NCBI RefSeq assembly: GCF_013377995.1
Contig: NZ_CP055305.1
Location: 806,001-870,000, forward strand
DNA from: Mannheimia pernigra
GTDB lineage: Bacteria; Pseudomonadota; Gammaproteobacteria; Enterobacterales; Pasteurellaceae
Direction: 5' to 3'
Length of the DNA: 64,000 bases
The position numbers and the translations under genes are program-made. Every line of letters starts with the position of its first letter. Within the stretch, counting starts at the first letter, position 1. Below are positions 8,985 through 17,003 of the stretch, one piece after another. The notes under the pieces were generated by a model. That model was not told the DNA's origin and did no database searches. It saw nothing but the letters and a program-made list of their open reading frames with translations.

Positions 8985-11314
8985 AAAAAGGTGATGGAGA
9001 GCTAGTTCAAGAGCAAGAGGGGGTGCTTTCTTTTGGTGGCGCAACGACAGTGATTGCGGAAAAAGGGGATATCACTTTAGCCGGCACGCAGTTGGTTAGC
9101 GATGGTAAGGTAAAATTATCCTCAGGGAATAATGTGAACATTACGACAGCTAAAACCACACAAGGGCAAGATGAAGCAGGCAAAAGCCATGGTTTTGGCG
9201 AAGCGGTGATTTCAGAAACAGAGCGTTTTTCCGGTTATAACCGTCAGTTGAATAGTCAAAATGGTCATGCGGTTTCGCATCAAGGCAGTATGATAGCTAG
9301 CCTAAAAGATGATGTTGAAATTTATGCAGGCAAAGATTTCCACGCTACAAGCGGTCAAATTTTAGCAAAAAATCGCATAGAGTTAAGTGCGGAGAAAGTG
9401 ACATTCGACACGGCACACAATACGGCGAATAACCATCATCACAGCAGTGATTTAAAATTTGGTCAGTTTACGCGGGTGATTTCACCGATTATTGACTTAG
9501 TACAGTCAGTGGAAAGCACATTGAAAGACAAAGAGGCCTCAGACCGAGTGAAGGCAGCACAAGTGCTGGGTTTAGCGGCACAGGGTTATATTTTAAACAA
9601 CACCGTAAATAACGCCTTAAATCACAAAGATAACTCGGTATTATTCCGAGTAGAAACGGGGACAGGCTTAGCACACTCTCGCCAAAGTGGTGAAAACCGA
9701 GTGTCTGAAAGCTTAGGCAACCAAGTGAATGCACAGCATATCCATATTGAAGCCCGCAGTGGTAAATTAAGCGCCATCCAAACGGACTTCACTTCAAAAG
9801 ACGAGCAAGGCAAACGGCTGGCAAACAGCAGTGTGACGCTATCAGGCAGGGAAGGTGTTGAGCTACTTGCCGGAGAAAGTACGGGCTATCAACGTCATAA
9901 GAACCAAAGCTATGGTACGGAAGTCGGCACGGCATTAAGTGTGGGGGCGAAAACCGGCTGGTCGTTCTATGCCAAAGAGGGTTTCCAAAAAGGTAAGCAA
10001 ACCTCAGAAAGCACGACATACCACAACAGCCATATAGACAGCGAGACCTTCACGCTAAATAGTGGTGGTGATGTGACAATGAAAGGGGCAACCGCCCACG
10101 CGAATAGCATTCACGCCGATATTAAAGGTAAGCTGCATATTGAGAGCTTACAAGACAGCCATCAATCGAAAAGCACTCAAGGTGGGCTAAACACCAAAGT
10201 GGAGTTTGGTTTTGGTAGCAGTTGGGAATTTAGCGGGAATGCCAACCTTTCCGGTGGTAAATCGAATGCCGGTGGTGTGGCGGAGCAAAGCGGTTTATTT
10301 GCGAAATCAGGCGGCTATCACATTACGGCTGATAAGGTTGAGCTAAAAGGCGGAGCAATCGCTTCAACCAATCCTGATAACAGCGAGCTGACGACTAACG
10401 CTATTATCTTTAGTGATATACAGAACCACAGCCAACACCAAGCGACAAGTGGTTCACTATCGGGCGGATATTCACAATCAAATGGAGTGAGCGGCAGCGC
10501 AGGAATGCCGATGCACAGCCAAGGTAATGACAATAGCACAACCAAAGCGATGCTGACGGAAGGGAAAATCACGCTGAACAAAGACAGCACGCCAACGCAA
10601 ACCACAGCGAAAGCGTTGGGGATTAATACGGAGTTAAGCCAAGCCCACCGAGCAGTTGAACAACCGAAAGATATCAATCAGGTATTGAAAGAGCAACAAA
10701 CGGTAAGCCAATCGGTGGGGCAAATGGCGGGGGCAGCAAATGTTTACGCCAGCCAAAAAGCGCAAGAAGCGGCAGAAGTGGTAAAACGGGCGGAAACTGA
10801 GTTACAAGCGGCAGAAAAAGAGAAAAATCTTGCAAAAATTGATGAAAAACGCACCGCTTACCTTGAAGCCAAAGCGCAACAAGAAAGCTGGAGTGAAGGT
10901 GGTTCAAACAAACGTAAAGTGGATGCAGCGGTTGCTACGCTTGGTACGATTTTAGGCGGAGGCAGTGCCGGACAAGCTGCGGTTGCAGCGCTTTCTCCGG
11001 AGCTCAATGCCCAAATCCACGAGCTGACAAAAGACAGCAAAACTGCCAACCTACTGGCACACGCTGCTTTATCAGCACTTGAAGCCCAAGTATCGGGCAG
11101 CAGTGCAACTGCAGGTGCAGTGGCAGGCTTAGTGGGCGAAGGCAGTGCGATGTTGTTAGCAGAAACTGTTTTCAACAAACAACCGAGCGAGCTGACAGAA
11201 GAAGAACGAAACCTATTGAAAGTTGCGGGGCAACTTGCAGGAGCGGTATCAGGCAACCTTGTAGGCGGTACAACAGCAGATACGGTGTTTGGGGCTGAGA
11301 CAGCGAATAGGGCG
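8985..11314 (+). repeat. Long direct repeat, copy 3
   Basis: Matches copy 2 at offset 4162. Single-base differences cluster near 10050-10350, where the protein changes from DGKLH to KGKLH and from QSGGYHITADEVELNAG to KSGGYHITADKVELKGG. This patch points to gene conversion from another source. Confidence 0.9.
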
Positions 11315-12199
11315 GTGGAGAATAACTTCTTATCTCAAGCTGAATACGCTGAATTAGATAGATTAATGAAGAAAAAAGTATTAACACCTGAAGAAGCTTT
11401 TAGAGCGCAATATTTACTGGAAAAAGACAAAGCTTCCGACAGGTTATTAAATGCTTATCAGACTAATCCAGACAGCTTATCGCAAAGAGATAGAGAAGTA
11501 TTATTCAAATGGGTAAGAGAATATGGCAATGTTCCAATGCAATTAAAATTATTGGAAACACCAGTATCTTCTCCACAAATAAAACCAGATTACTCAGAAC
11601 TGAAGTCAAAAGCTAAACAAGTATATAACTATTCAGGAAGTGTTGAGGGGCGTTTGAGTGATTCACTTGCAACAGGGCTTTCTGTTGTAGGAACAGGAGG
11701 AAATAGTGTAGTTATAAAAGGTATTCAATATGTAGAAAAAGCGGCAAAAGTCACTTCATCAACCGCCCAAACCGCAGCTAATACATTGGGAGCATTTGCG
11801 GCAAAATATCCTAAAACTACAGAAGGAATTTTAGTTGGAACTGTTTCCACTGGATATGACTTGTATAATGGAGAAGCTACGCCTGAAGGAACGATGATGA
11901 ATTATATCTTAGGTTTGGGATTAGCAGGCAGAAGTTGGGATCAGCAATTATCGGTTAATGCGATTTACAAAGGGGTTACTGCAGTAAATGAAAACAAATC
12001 AAATAAAGAAATTGCAACAGAGCAAATAGCAAACGTAGCATCTGTAGGTTCTGGAGAGCTTATTGGATCTTTGGTGGATATGGCTGGAAAAGACGGAATA
12101 TTCAAGCAAATTATATCTAATATTGCTTCAGGGTATGTTGAAAATAGAATAGAAAAAGTATCAGGAGAAAAATCAGGAAATGAGGGGGATAAAAAATGA
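9050..12199 (+). CDS. Orphan cdiA copy 3 with putative membrane-acting toxin 3
   Basis: A third CdiA copy without secretion domain. GTG 9050 is the position equivalent to GTG 4888 of copy 2; the frame stays open upstream to 8858 only because it reads through spacer B. VENN lies at 11315-11326. The remaining 290 residues start with a charged helical part and continue with glycine-rich hydrophobic stretches (GLSVVGTGGNSVVIKGI, GILVGTVSTGYDLY, MMNYILGLGLAG, IGSLVDMAGKDG). The partner is a two-helix membrane protein. Together this suggests a toxin that inserts into the inner membrane, as ionophore CdiA toxins do. I do not recognise the family. The stop overlaps the immunity start by 4 bases. Confidence 0.8.
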   Translation: MIAEKGDITLAGTQLVSDGKVKLSSGNNVNITTAKTTQGQDEAGKSHGFGEAVISETERFSGYNRQLNSQNGHAVSHQGSMIASLKDDVEIYAGKDFHATSGQILAKNRIELSAEKVTFDTAHNTANNHHHSSDLKFGQFTRVISPIIDLVQSVESTLKDKEASDRVKAAQVLGLAAQGYILNNTVNNALNHKDNSVLFRVETGTGLAHSRQSGENRVSESLGNQVNAQHIHIEARSGKLSAIQTDFTSKDEQGKRLANSSVTLSGREGVELLAGESTGYQRHKNQSYGTEVGTALSVGAKTGWSFYAKEGFQKGKQTSESTTYHNSHIDSETFTLNSGGDVTMKGATAHANSIHADIKGKLHIESLQDSHQSKSTQGGLNTKVEFGFGSSWEFSGNANLSGGKSNAGGVAEQSGLFAKSGGYHITADKVELKGGAIASTNPDNSELTTNAIIFSDIQNHSQHQATSGSLSGGYSQSNGVSGSAGMPMHSQGNDNSTTKAMLTEGKITLNKDSTPTQTTAKALGINTELSQAHRAVEQPKDINQVLKEQQTVSQSVGQMAGAANVYASQKAQEAAEVVKRAETELQAAEKEKNLAKIDEKRTAYLEAKAQQESWSEGGSNKRKVDAAVATLGTILGGGSAGQAAVAALSPELNAQIHELTKDSKTANLLAHAALSALEAQVSGSSATAGAVAGLVGEGSAMLLAETVFNKQPSELTEEERNLLKVAGQLAGAVSGNLVGGTTADTVFGAETANRAVENNFLSQAEYAELDRLMKKKVLTPEEAFRAQYLLEKDKASDRLLNAYQTNPDSLSQRDREVLFKWVREYGNVPMQLKLLETPVSSPQIKPDYSELKSKAKQVYNYSGSVEGRLSDSLATGLSVVGTGGNSVVIKGIQYVEKAAKVTSSTAQTAANTLGAFAAKYPKTTEGILVGTVSTGYDLYNGEATPEGTMMNYILGLGLAGRSWDQQLSVNAIYKGVTAVNENKSNKEIATEQIANVASVGSGELIGSLVDMAGKDGIFKQIISNIASGYVENRIEKVSGEKSGNEGDKK

Positions 12200-12408
12200 A
12201 AAAACTTTACATTACTCTAGCTTATATTGTTTCATATCTGAATTTTTTATTTTTAGAATTTCTTGTCTTATTGATTTTTGAGCAAGATACAAACTCCCTT
12301 TGGACAATAGATCATTTTCTAGACCCGATTTTTCCTTCCTTTCTAGTTGTTATATTAGGATTGTGGCTGGGAAAGGCAACTAAATCTAAAGATGTTAATA
12401 ATAAATAG
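12196..12408 (+). CDS. Two-helix membrane immunity protein for toxin 3
   Basis: A 70-residue protein with two hydrophobic helices (about residues 4-29 and 44-60) and a charged tail KATKSKDVNNK. The start codon overlaps the toxin stop. Small inner-membrane immunity proteins are known for pore-forming CDI toxins, whose partner must meet the toxin in the membrane. The same size and layout recur at 14251 and 14819. Confidence 0.7.
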   Translation: MKKLYITLAYIVSYLNFLFLEFLVLLIFEQDTNSLWTIDHFLDPIFPSFLVVILGLWLGKATKSKDVNNK

Positions 12409-12420
12409 CTTGCGTATTCC

Positions 12421-12554
12421 TCCGATAGCGCTAGCGTCCACGCTAGTGCTATTTAATATAAGTTACAAGCGGTGAATTATGTTAGGTATTTTGCAAATTT
12501 TATTGGCAAATCCACCGCTCGGTTGGTACGGGCGAGGACGCTCGCACCATAGGG
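12421..12554. repeat. Inter-module spacer C
   Basis: The left end is the hairpin TAGCGCTAGCG-TCCA-CGCTAGTGCTA. The core is ACAAGCGGTGAATTATGTT, TTTGCAAATTTTA and a mutated second uptake signal ACCGCTCGG. The right end is GGGCGAGGACGCTCGCACC. The design matches spacers A and B, but the outer arms have different sequence while keeping the pairing. Confidence 0.75.
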
Positions 12555-13491
12555 AGAACTGGGAGCTGCGGTACTAGCACAGGCGGTATACGGCAAAGCT
12601 GCGTCGGATTTAACCACAGAAGAAAAAGCTAACCTATTGGCTTCAGCAAAATTACTAGCTGGGATTGCAAGTGGCGCAGTAAGTACAGGCAATGGCGCTG
12701 AAACACTAGCAAATGCAAGTGTTGGAATGACGGTGGCAGAGAATGCGGTGGAGAATAATGCTTTTTTAGATTCTCAAGTGTCAGATCTTTTCAAAGATTT
12801 AGAGAAAGCTGAAAAAGAAGGGAGTTCTCTTGAAGAAGTTTTCCGTAAGTATAAAGAACTAAGTGATAAGCAACTACAAGATATTCAAGAAAATTGCCAA
12901 TCTGCATGGTGTCGATATGGAGTGGAGAAAAATGATGAGGAAGCTAATCAAAGGGCATTGGAATTAGTTGGTTTCTTTAATTCTCAGTTATCGACATTAT
13001 CAAACGCTACCCAAGAGAGATTTATCGAATTTGTTATTTCAGAAAATGCAAAAGAAATAGATTTTATTAATGGAGCAAGAACCCCATTAGAAAAAGCGAT
13101 TGTTTTTTTAGTAAATAACTTTGTTGAAGATAGAGAAAATAAAGGGATAAAGATTTCACCCCAAATTGCTTCTTTTGCAAAGAAAACAACATTGGCAAAA
13201 CCTATTGAATATTTATCTAAACCAAAACAAAAAGTAAATTCTTCTTCAATAGGAGATATTGTTCGCACTCCTACAACCCATGCTGAAGATTTTGAACGAA
13301 AAAGAGATAGCAAAGGTAATGCTGTTTATGTAAATAAACACACTGGAGAAATTTGGTCGAAAAGTAACACGAGACATTCAGATAAAGCTGGTGAGTGGAA
13401 AGTTGGTTTAAACGGAAAAGAACCAACAGCCTCTAAGAAAATTACTATAGGAGATTCAGATGGAAAAATCATTAAAAAAGATGATAAATAA
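12553..13491 (+). CDS. Orphan cdiA-CT module 4 (toxin 4)
   Basis: The module opens in frame straight after spacer C with GELGAAVLAQAVYGKAASDL, a pretoxin stretch matching copy 1 rather than copies 2 and 3. There is no ATG; TTG 12637 is the first conceivable start, so this is probably a silent cassette. VENN lies at 12748-12759. The C-terminal toxin has HAEDFERKRDSKGNAVYVN and HTGEIWSKSNTRHSDKAGEW, which resembles the Ntox21-like class of polymorphic toxins (G-x-VY...TG-x-IW...H). That class is a proposed RNase, and the assignment here is tentative. The immunity gene overlaps the 3' end by 32 bases. Confidence 0.65.
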   Translation, partial: GELGAAVLAQAVYGKAASDLTTEEKANLLASAKLLAGIASGAVSTGNGAETLANASVGMTVAENAVENNAFLDSQVSDLFKDLEKAEKEGSSLEEVFRKYKELSDKQLQDIQENCQSAWCRYGVEKNDEEANQRALELVGFFNSQLSTLSNATQERFIEFVISENAKEIDFINGARTPLEKAIVFLVNNFVEDRENKGIKISPQIASFAKKTTLAKPIEYLSKPKQKVNSSSIGDIVRTPTTHAEDFERKRDSKGNAVYVNKHTGEIWSKSNTRHSDKAGEWKVGLNGKEPTASKKITIGDSDGKIIKKDDK

Positions 13492-14047
13492 GAGTGTTTC
13501 ATTAGATAGATTTAATTTTTCAGGTTTTAGTTCGAGTAGTCTATGGGTTGGGTATTTTGAGTCCCAAAATGCTCATAATTTAACTTTAATAAAAGAAGCC
13601 TTAAATCTTGCCTATGATTTTTTTAAAGATGGTTTAAATGAATTTATTGCTGTAAGTTCATTAAAATATTCTAAAGAATATGATTTTAAAAATGAGGGGG
13701 AGTATTATTTCAATCTATTGAGGAGAGCTAAAAAATATAATCTTATACAAGAATCCACAGAGGTGTTTGAGGATTATTTATATGGGGATATTCCGTTACC
13801 AGCAGATTGTTTGACTATATCTTTGGATAAAAAACTTTTTCCTTGTTTGGCAAAGCTAGTTATGGGTTGCAATGCAGTGCTAGGGAATATCTGTTTTTTC
13901 ATTTCACCTAAATTAAATATTGCGATATATCCACATGAAGATCTTGGATTTGGAGTAATCTCTTTATCTGAGGATAGGAGTTTATGTATTGAGTTTCTAG
14001 AATTTTGTTCAAAAAATAAAAATTTTATAGTTCATATTGAAAATTAA
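13460..14047 (+). CDS. Putative immunity protein for toxin 4
   Basis: A 195-residue soluble protein. The start at 13460 is supported by AGGAG a few bases upstream, inside the toxin gene; ATG 13484 is an alternative. It has no membrane segment and no domain I recognise. Its role as immunity protein rests on the position right behind a CdiA toxin cassette. The overlap with the toxin is larger than in the other modules (32 against 4 bases), so the pair is tightly linked. Confidence 0.65.
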   Translation: MEKSLKKMINKSVSLDRFNFSGFSSSSLWVGYFESQNAHNLTLIKEALNLAYDFFKDGLNEFIAVSSLKYSKEYDFKNEGEYYFNLLRRAKKYNLIQESTEVFEDYLYGDIPLPADCLTISLDKKLFPCLAKLVMGCNAVLGNICFFISPKLNIAIYPHEDLGFGVISLSEDRSLCIEFLEFCSKNKNFIVHIEN

Positions 14048-14093
14048 TAATATATGCAATTTATTTTATTCTTAGCTAAATTTTAGTCTTCGA

Positions 14094-14120
14094 TAGCACT
14101 AGCATCTATAGCTAGTGCTA
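14094..14120. repeat. Inter-module hairpin (spacer E, half element)
   Basis: TAGCACTAGC-atctat-AGCTAGTGCTA, related to the left hairpin of spacer C but without the uptake-signal core. It marks the start of another cassette remnant. Confidence 0.6.
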
Positions 14121-14131
14121 CTTAATCTAAA

Positions 14132-14254
14132 TTAGGTAGCTATGGGAATAATCTTATTAGACCTACCATTAATGCTGCTTGGGGAGAATGGTCAAATCAA
14201 AAAATATCAAATACTTTTGATAGCCTTAATAAAAGTAGCGAGGAGGAAAAATGA
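14132..14254 (+). pseudogene. CDI toxin tail remnant 5
   Basis: An open frame without start codon, beginning just after the hairpin at 14094 and ending in TGA overlapping the next ATG. It encodes about 40 residues (SYGNNLIRPTINAAWGEW...). The tail at 14560 has the same spacing of residues (HNFIKPTTNAIFSEK), so both derive from one toxin family. Only the last piece of the toxin is left. Confidence 0.55.
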
Positions 14255-14490
14255 TGAAAAGCTTTTTTACTATTTTAATCCCATCTGTATTAGGTTTTTT
14301 TATGACATTTGCATTGAGTGTATTTTTTGATTTTATATTGTTTTTATCTTTTTTAAAGATAAAAAATATAGATTTTAAGTTGACAATTAACTACCAGGAG
14401 ACTTTTGTTTTTTCAGTAAAAATTATGGCATTGATTTTCCTTACTTCATTATTATATGTTCTTGTTCTCAAAGAAAAGGCTGTAGATTGA
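14251..14490 (+). CDS. Two-helix membrane immunity protein 5
   Basis: A 79-residue protein with two strong hydrophobic helices (about residues 5-36 and 51-73). AGGAGG at 14241-14246 precedes overlapping starts at 14251 and 14254; the second has the better spacing. It sits directly behind a toxin tail, as a cognate immunity gene would. Keeping an immunity gene after loss of its toxin could protect against kin that still carry it. Confidence 0.6.
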   Translation: MMKSFFTILIPSVLGFFMTFALSVFFDFILFLSFLKIKNIDFKLTINYQETFVFSVKIMALIFLTSLLYVLVLKEKAVD

Positions 14491-14546
14491 TATTATATAG
14501 AAGTCAGAATAGGTATTAAAAATATGTTCTGTAACTTAGATGGCAA

Positions 14547-14560
14547 TAGCGTTCACGCTA
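14547..14560. repeat. Inter-module hairpin (spacer F, short)
   Basis: TAGCGT-TCACGCTA, a shortened relative of the spacer C hairpin, at the start of the next toxin tail. Confidence 0.45.
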
Positions 14561-14817
14561 GCAACCCTTATATTCATAATTTTATTAAACCTACAACAAA
14601 TGCTATTTTTAGTGAGAAAATACCAAAAGTACTGAATGAAGTAGAGGGTTCTATGAACAAGACTATGGAGAGTAAATAAAATGAAGTAGTCGGGCTAATT
14701 ACTGATATGTTATCTAATAACAAGCTAAATTCTATAAATAAACAAATTTTGTCTACGATATCATCTAAATTTTCAGAAGACGAAGTAATTGAACGTTCAA
14801 AAGAAACAAGGAAGTAA
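14560..14817 (+). pseudogene. Two fused CDI toxin tail remnants (6 and 7)
   Basis: One frame with TAA at 14677 in the middle. The first part (NPYIHNFIKPTTNAIFSEK..., ending MESK) resembles the tail at 14132. The second part (NEVVGLITDMLSNNKLNS..., ending ETRK) resembles the end of toxin 3 (GELIGSLVDMAGKDGIFK...). Right after the first stop an ATGAAGTAG remains where an immunity gene may have begun. The stretch therefore records at least two separate losses. Confidence 0.5.
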
Positions 14818-14818
14818 A

Positions 14819-15025
14819 ATGAAAAGATTTATTTATTTATGTTTTCTCGTTTATATATCAGTTTTTTCAGCTAATTTAGCAATAGAATTAGCTATGAATT
14901 TATCTATAAATATTGACTCTATCTTAGATTTTGCTTTAGAAGGGATTGGTTATGGTTTTCTTGGCGGTGTTATTTTGAAAGTGTTTGATAGATTTCCTGA
15001 TACTACAGATCAGGAAGATGAATAA
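14819..15025 (+). CDS. Two-helix membrane immunity protein 7
   Basis: The start at ATG 14819 is chosen because AAGGAAG precedes it and because the toxin-tail stop lies 1 base upstream; an upstream TTG in the same frame is less likely. The 68-residue product has two hydrophobic helices (residues 4-22 and about 34-52) and an acidic tail DTTDQEDE. It follows a tail resembling toxin 3, so it probably counters a related membrane-acting toxin. Confidence 0.6.
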   Translation: MKRFIYLCFLVYISVFSANLAIELAMNLSINIDSILDFALEGIGYGFLGGVILKVFDRFPDTTDQEDE

Positions 15026-15040
15026 TTTATAGTTTAATTG

Positions 15041-15155
15041 TATTCGCACTAACTGGTGCTACTTACAAGCGATTAATTATATTGAATATTTTGCAAATTT
15101 TAGCGGTAAATCAACCGCTTGTTTTGGCACGAGTGGGACACTCGCGCCATCGGGG
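15041..15155. repeat. Inter-module spacer D
   Basis: The core and right half match spacers A and B closely: ACAAGCGAT, TTTGCAAATTTTAGCGG, ACCGCTTGT, hairpin CGAGTG-gga-CACTCG and the end CGCCATCGGGG. The left arm is decayed (GCACTAACTGGTGC). It is the last spacer and separates the CDI array from the Qat operon. Confidence 0.8.
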
Positions 15156-15233
15156 AGATACTCAGGTTATCGGGAGCTTCAAAAATGTGTTAGTATTATA
15201 AAGGTCTATATTTTTATAAATCAGGGTGATTTA

Positions 15234-17000
15234 ATGTGGTCAGATACTGAGTCTAAAGAAGACTATCTTAATTTTGGTGAGGTATCCCAAATTGTTACTG
15301 AAATATTGGAAACTGAGGCTATGTTACCAGTTTCAATAGGTATTTTTGGTAACTGGGGAGCAGGTAAGTCCTCTTTGTTAAATTTAATTGAGCAACAAAT
15401 CAAGCCCGATGAGTGGATTGTGATTAAATTTGATGCTTGGCTTTATCAAGGATTCGACGATGCCAGGGCAGCACTTTTAGAAGTGATTGCTAGTCATTTG
15501 ATTCAGGCTGCCAAAGATGACGAAACCATTTGGAAAAAATCTAAAAATTTATTTGCAAGAATTGATGGATTGCGTTTGTTTGGTTTAATGGCTGACGGGG
15601 CTGCTTTAGTAGCAGGAATACCAACTTTTGGTTTAATTTCCAGAACATTTGAAACAGCCCAAAATTCATTGGATGGTATTCAGGATGAAGCAGAAAGCAA
15701 ACAAGTTGTGGAGGTAGGAAAAGAAATTGTTGATTCAGGCAGAAATCTGATTAAATCCAAAGAAAAACAAACACCACCACAGCAAATTGATGCATTTAGA
15801 AAAGAATATGGCGAAATATTACAGGATTTAGGCAAAAAGCTAGTTATTGTGATTGATAATCTTGACCGTTGCCTGCCTGCTAATGCTATTCAAACATTGG
15901 AGGCGATTCGTTTATTTTTATTCTTAAATCGTACTGCTTTTATCATAGCCGCTGATGAGGAAATGATTCGCCATTCTGTTGCCGAACATTATAAAGATTT
16001 GTCATATCGTCATCAAATTGATTATTTGGATAAACTCATTCAAATTCCTATTCGTGTACCTAAAGCTGGTGTTCTTGAAATTCGCGCATATTTGTATATG
16101 CTATACGCCATTCATCAAAAATTATCTACCGAAAAATTAGAAAACTTACGCCGATTTTTAGAAGCTCATTTGCAACAATCTTGGAAAAATCAATCTTTAA
16201 AGCCAGAAGAGGTAACCCACATGATTGGAGAGCAAAATAACCAAGCTCTATTGGCAGATTTTGAACGAGCAAATAGAATATCCCCTTTATTGGCAAATTC
16301 CCCTAATATTCACGGTAATCCCCGAATTGTAAAACGCATTTTAAATACCATTAAAATGCGCACCAAAATCGCAGACAAGCGTCAAATTCCACTAAACGAA
16401 CCAGTTATTACCAAGTTGGTGATTTTTGAGCGATGTGTGGATTCTGATGTAGTAATAAAATTTTATCAGCTTATCAATGAAAAAGAGGGTAAACTTGAAT
16501 TATTAAAAGAGCTGGAAAATAACCATGAGCAAAATTTATCAACACTCTCTGAAAATAAATCTATTCAAGAATTTATCAAAGAATGGGTAAAATTAGAGCC
16601 AAAATTATCCGATGTTGATTTGCGAGCGGCGATTTATTTATCCAGAGAAACCATACCATTAAATACTTATACCGCCCAACTTTCTCAAAAAGCACAAGAT
16701 GCTTTAAGTATTTTACTTACAACCACAGCAAGAACAGGTTCACAAAACACCCAAAATGTTATTCAGGGATTAACAATGGATGAACAAATCTCTGTTATGG
16801 AAACTTTAATTGAACAATTAAGAAAAGTGGATAATTGGGATAAAAGCCCAAATGGTTTTATGGGAGCTTGTTTGCTAGCGGAAAATTCAGAAGACGGTGC
16901 AAAAATTTTAAATCGTTTTATTGTTGAATTAAAAAAGAAAGGTATTAATTATCCGTGGCTTAAAACAAGATTAACAAGCGAAACTTGGTATAAGGAGTAA
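15234..17000 (+). CDS. qatA: QatA, KAP-family P-loop ATPase of the Qat defence system
   Basis: A 588-residue KAP NTPase. Walker A is GNWGAGKSS at residues 39-47, and Walker B with the KAP hallmark is VIVIDNLDRC at about 202-212. A hydrophobic insert (about 115-140), typical of KAP proteins, may reach the membrane. GGGTGA lies upstream of the ATG. With the next three genes it gives the order ATPase, unknown, QueC-like, TatD-like, which defines the QatABCD anti-phage system. QatA is thought to power or gate the system; its exact role is unknown. Only 3 bases separate it from qatB, so the four genes form one operon. Confidence 0.92.
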   Translation: MWSDTESKEDYLNFGEVSQIVTEILETEAMLPVSIGIFGNWGAGKSSLLNLIEQQIKPDEWIVIKFDAWLYQGFDDARAALLEVIASHLIQAAKDDETIWKKSKNLFARIDGLRLFGLMADGAALVAGIPTFGLISRTFETAQNSLDGIQDEAESKQVVEVGKEIVDSGRNLIKSKEKQTPPQQIDAFRKEYGEILQDLGKKLVIVIDNLDRCLPANAIQTLEAIRLFLFLNRTAFIIAADEEMIRHSVAEHYKDLSYRHQIDYLDKLIQIPIRVPKAGVLEIRAYLYMLYAIHQKLSTEKLENLRRFLEAHLQQSWKNQSLKPEEVTHMIGEQNNQALLADFERANRISPLLANSPNIHGNPRIVKRILNTIKMRTKIADKRQIPLNEPVITKLVIFERCVDSDVVIKFYQLINEKEGKLELLKELENNHEQNLSTLSENKSIQEFIKEWVKLEPKLSDVDLRAAIYLSRETIPLNTYTAQLSQKAQDALSILLTTTARTGSQNTQNVIQGLTMDEQISVMETLIEQLRKVDNWDKSPNGFMGACLLAENSEDGAKILNRFIVELKKKGINYPWLKTRLTSETWYKE

Positions 17001-17003
17001 TCA

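Noticed and set aside
8858..9050. N-terminal extension of cdiA copy 3 starting inside spacer B
   Set aside because: The residues come from the palindromic spacer and uptake signal, which has no coding character and is out of frame in copy 2.
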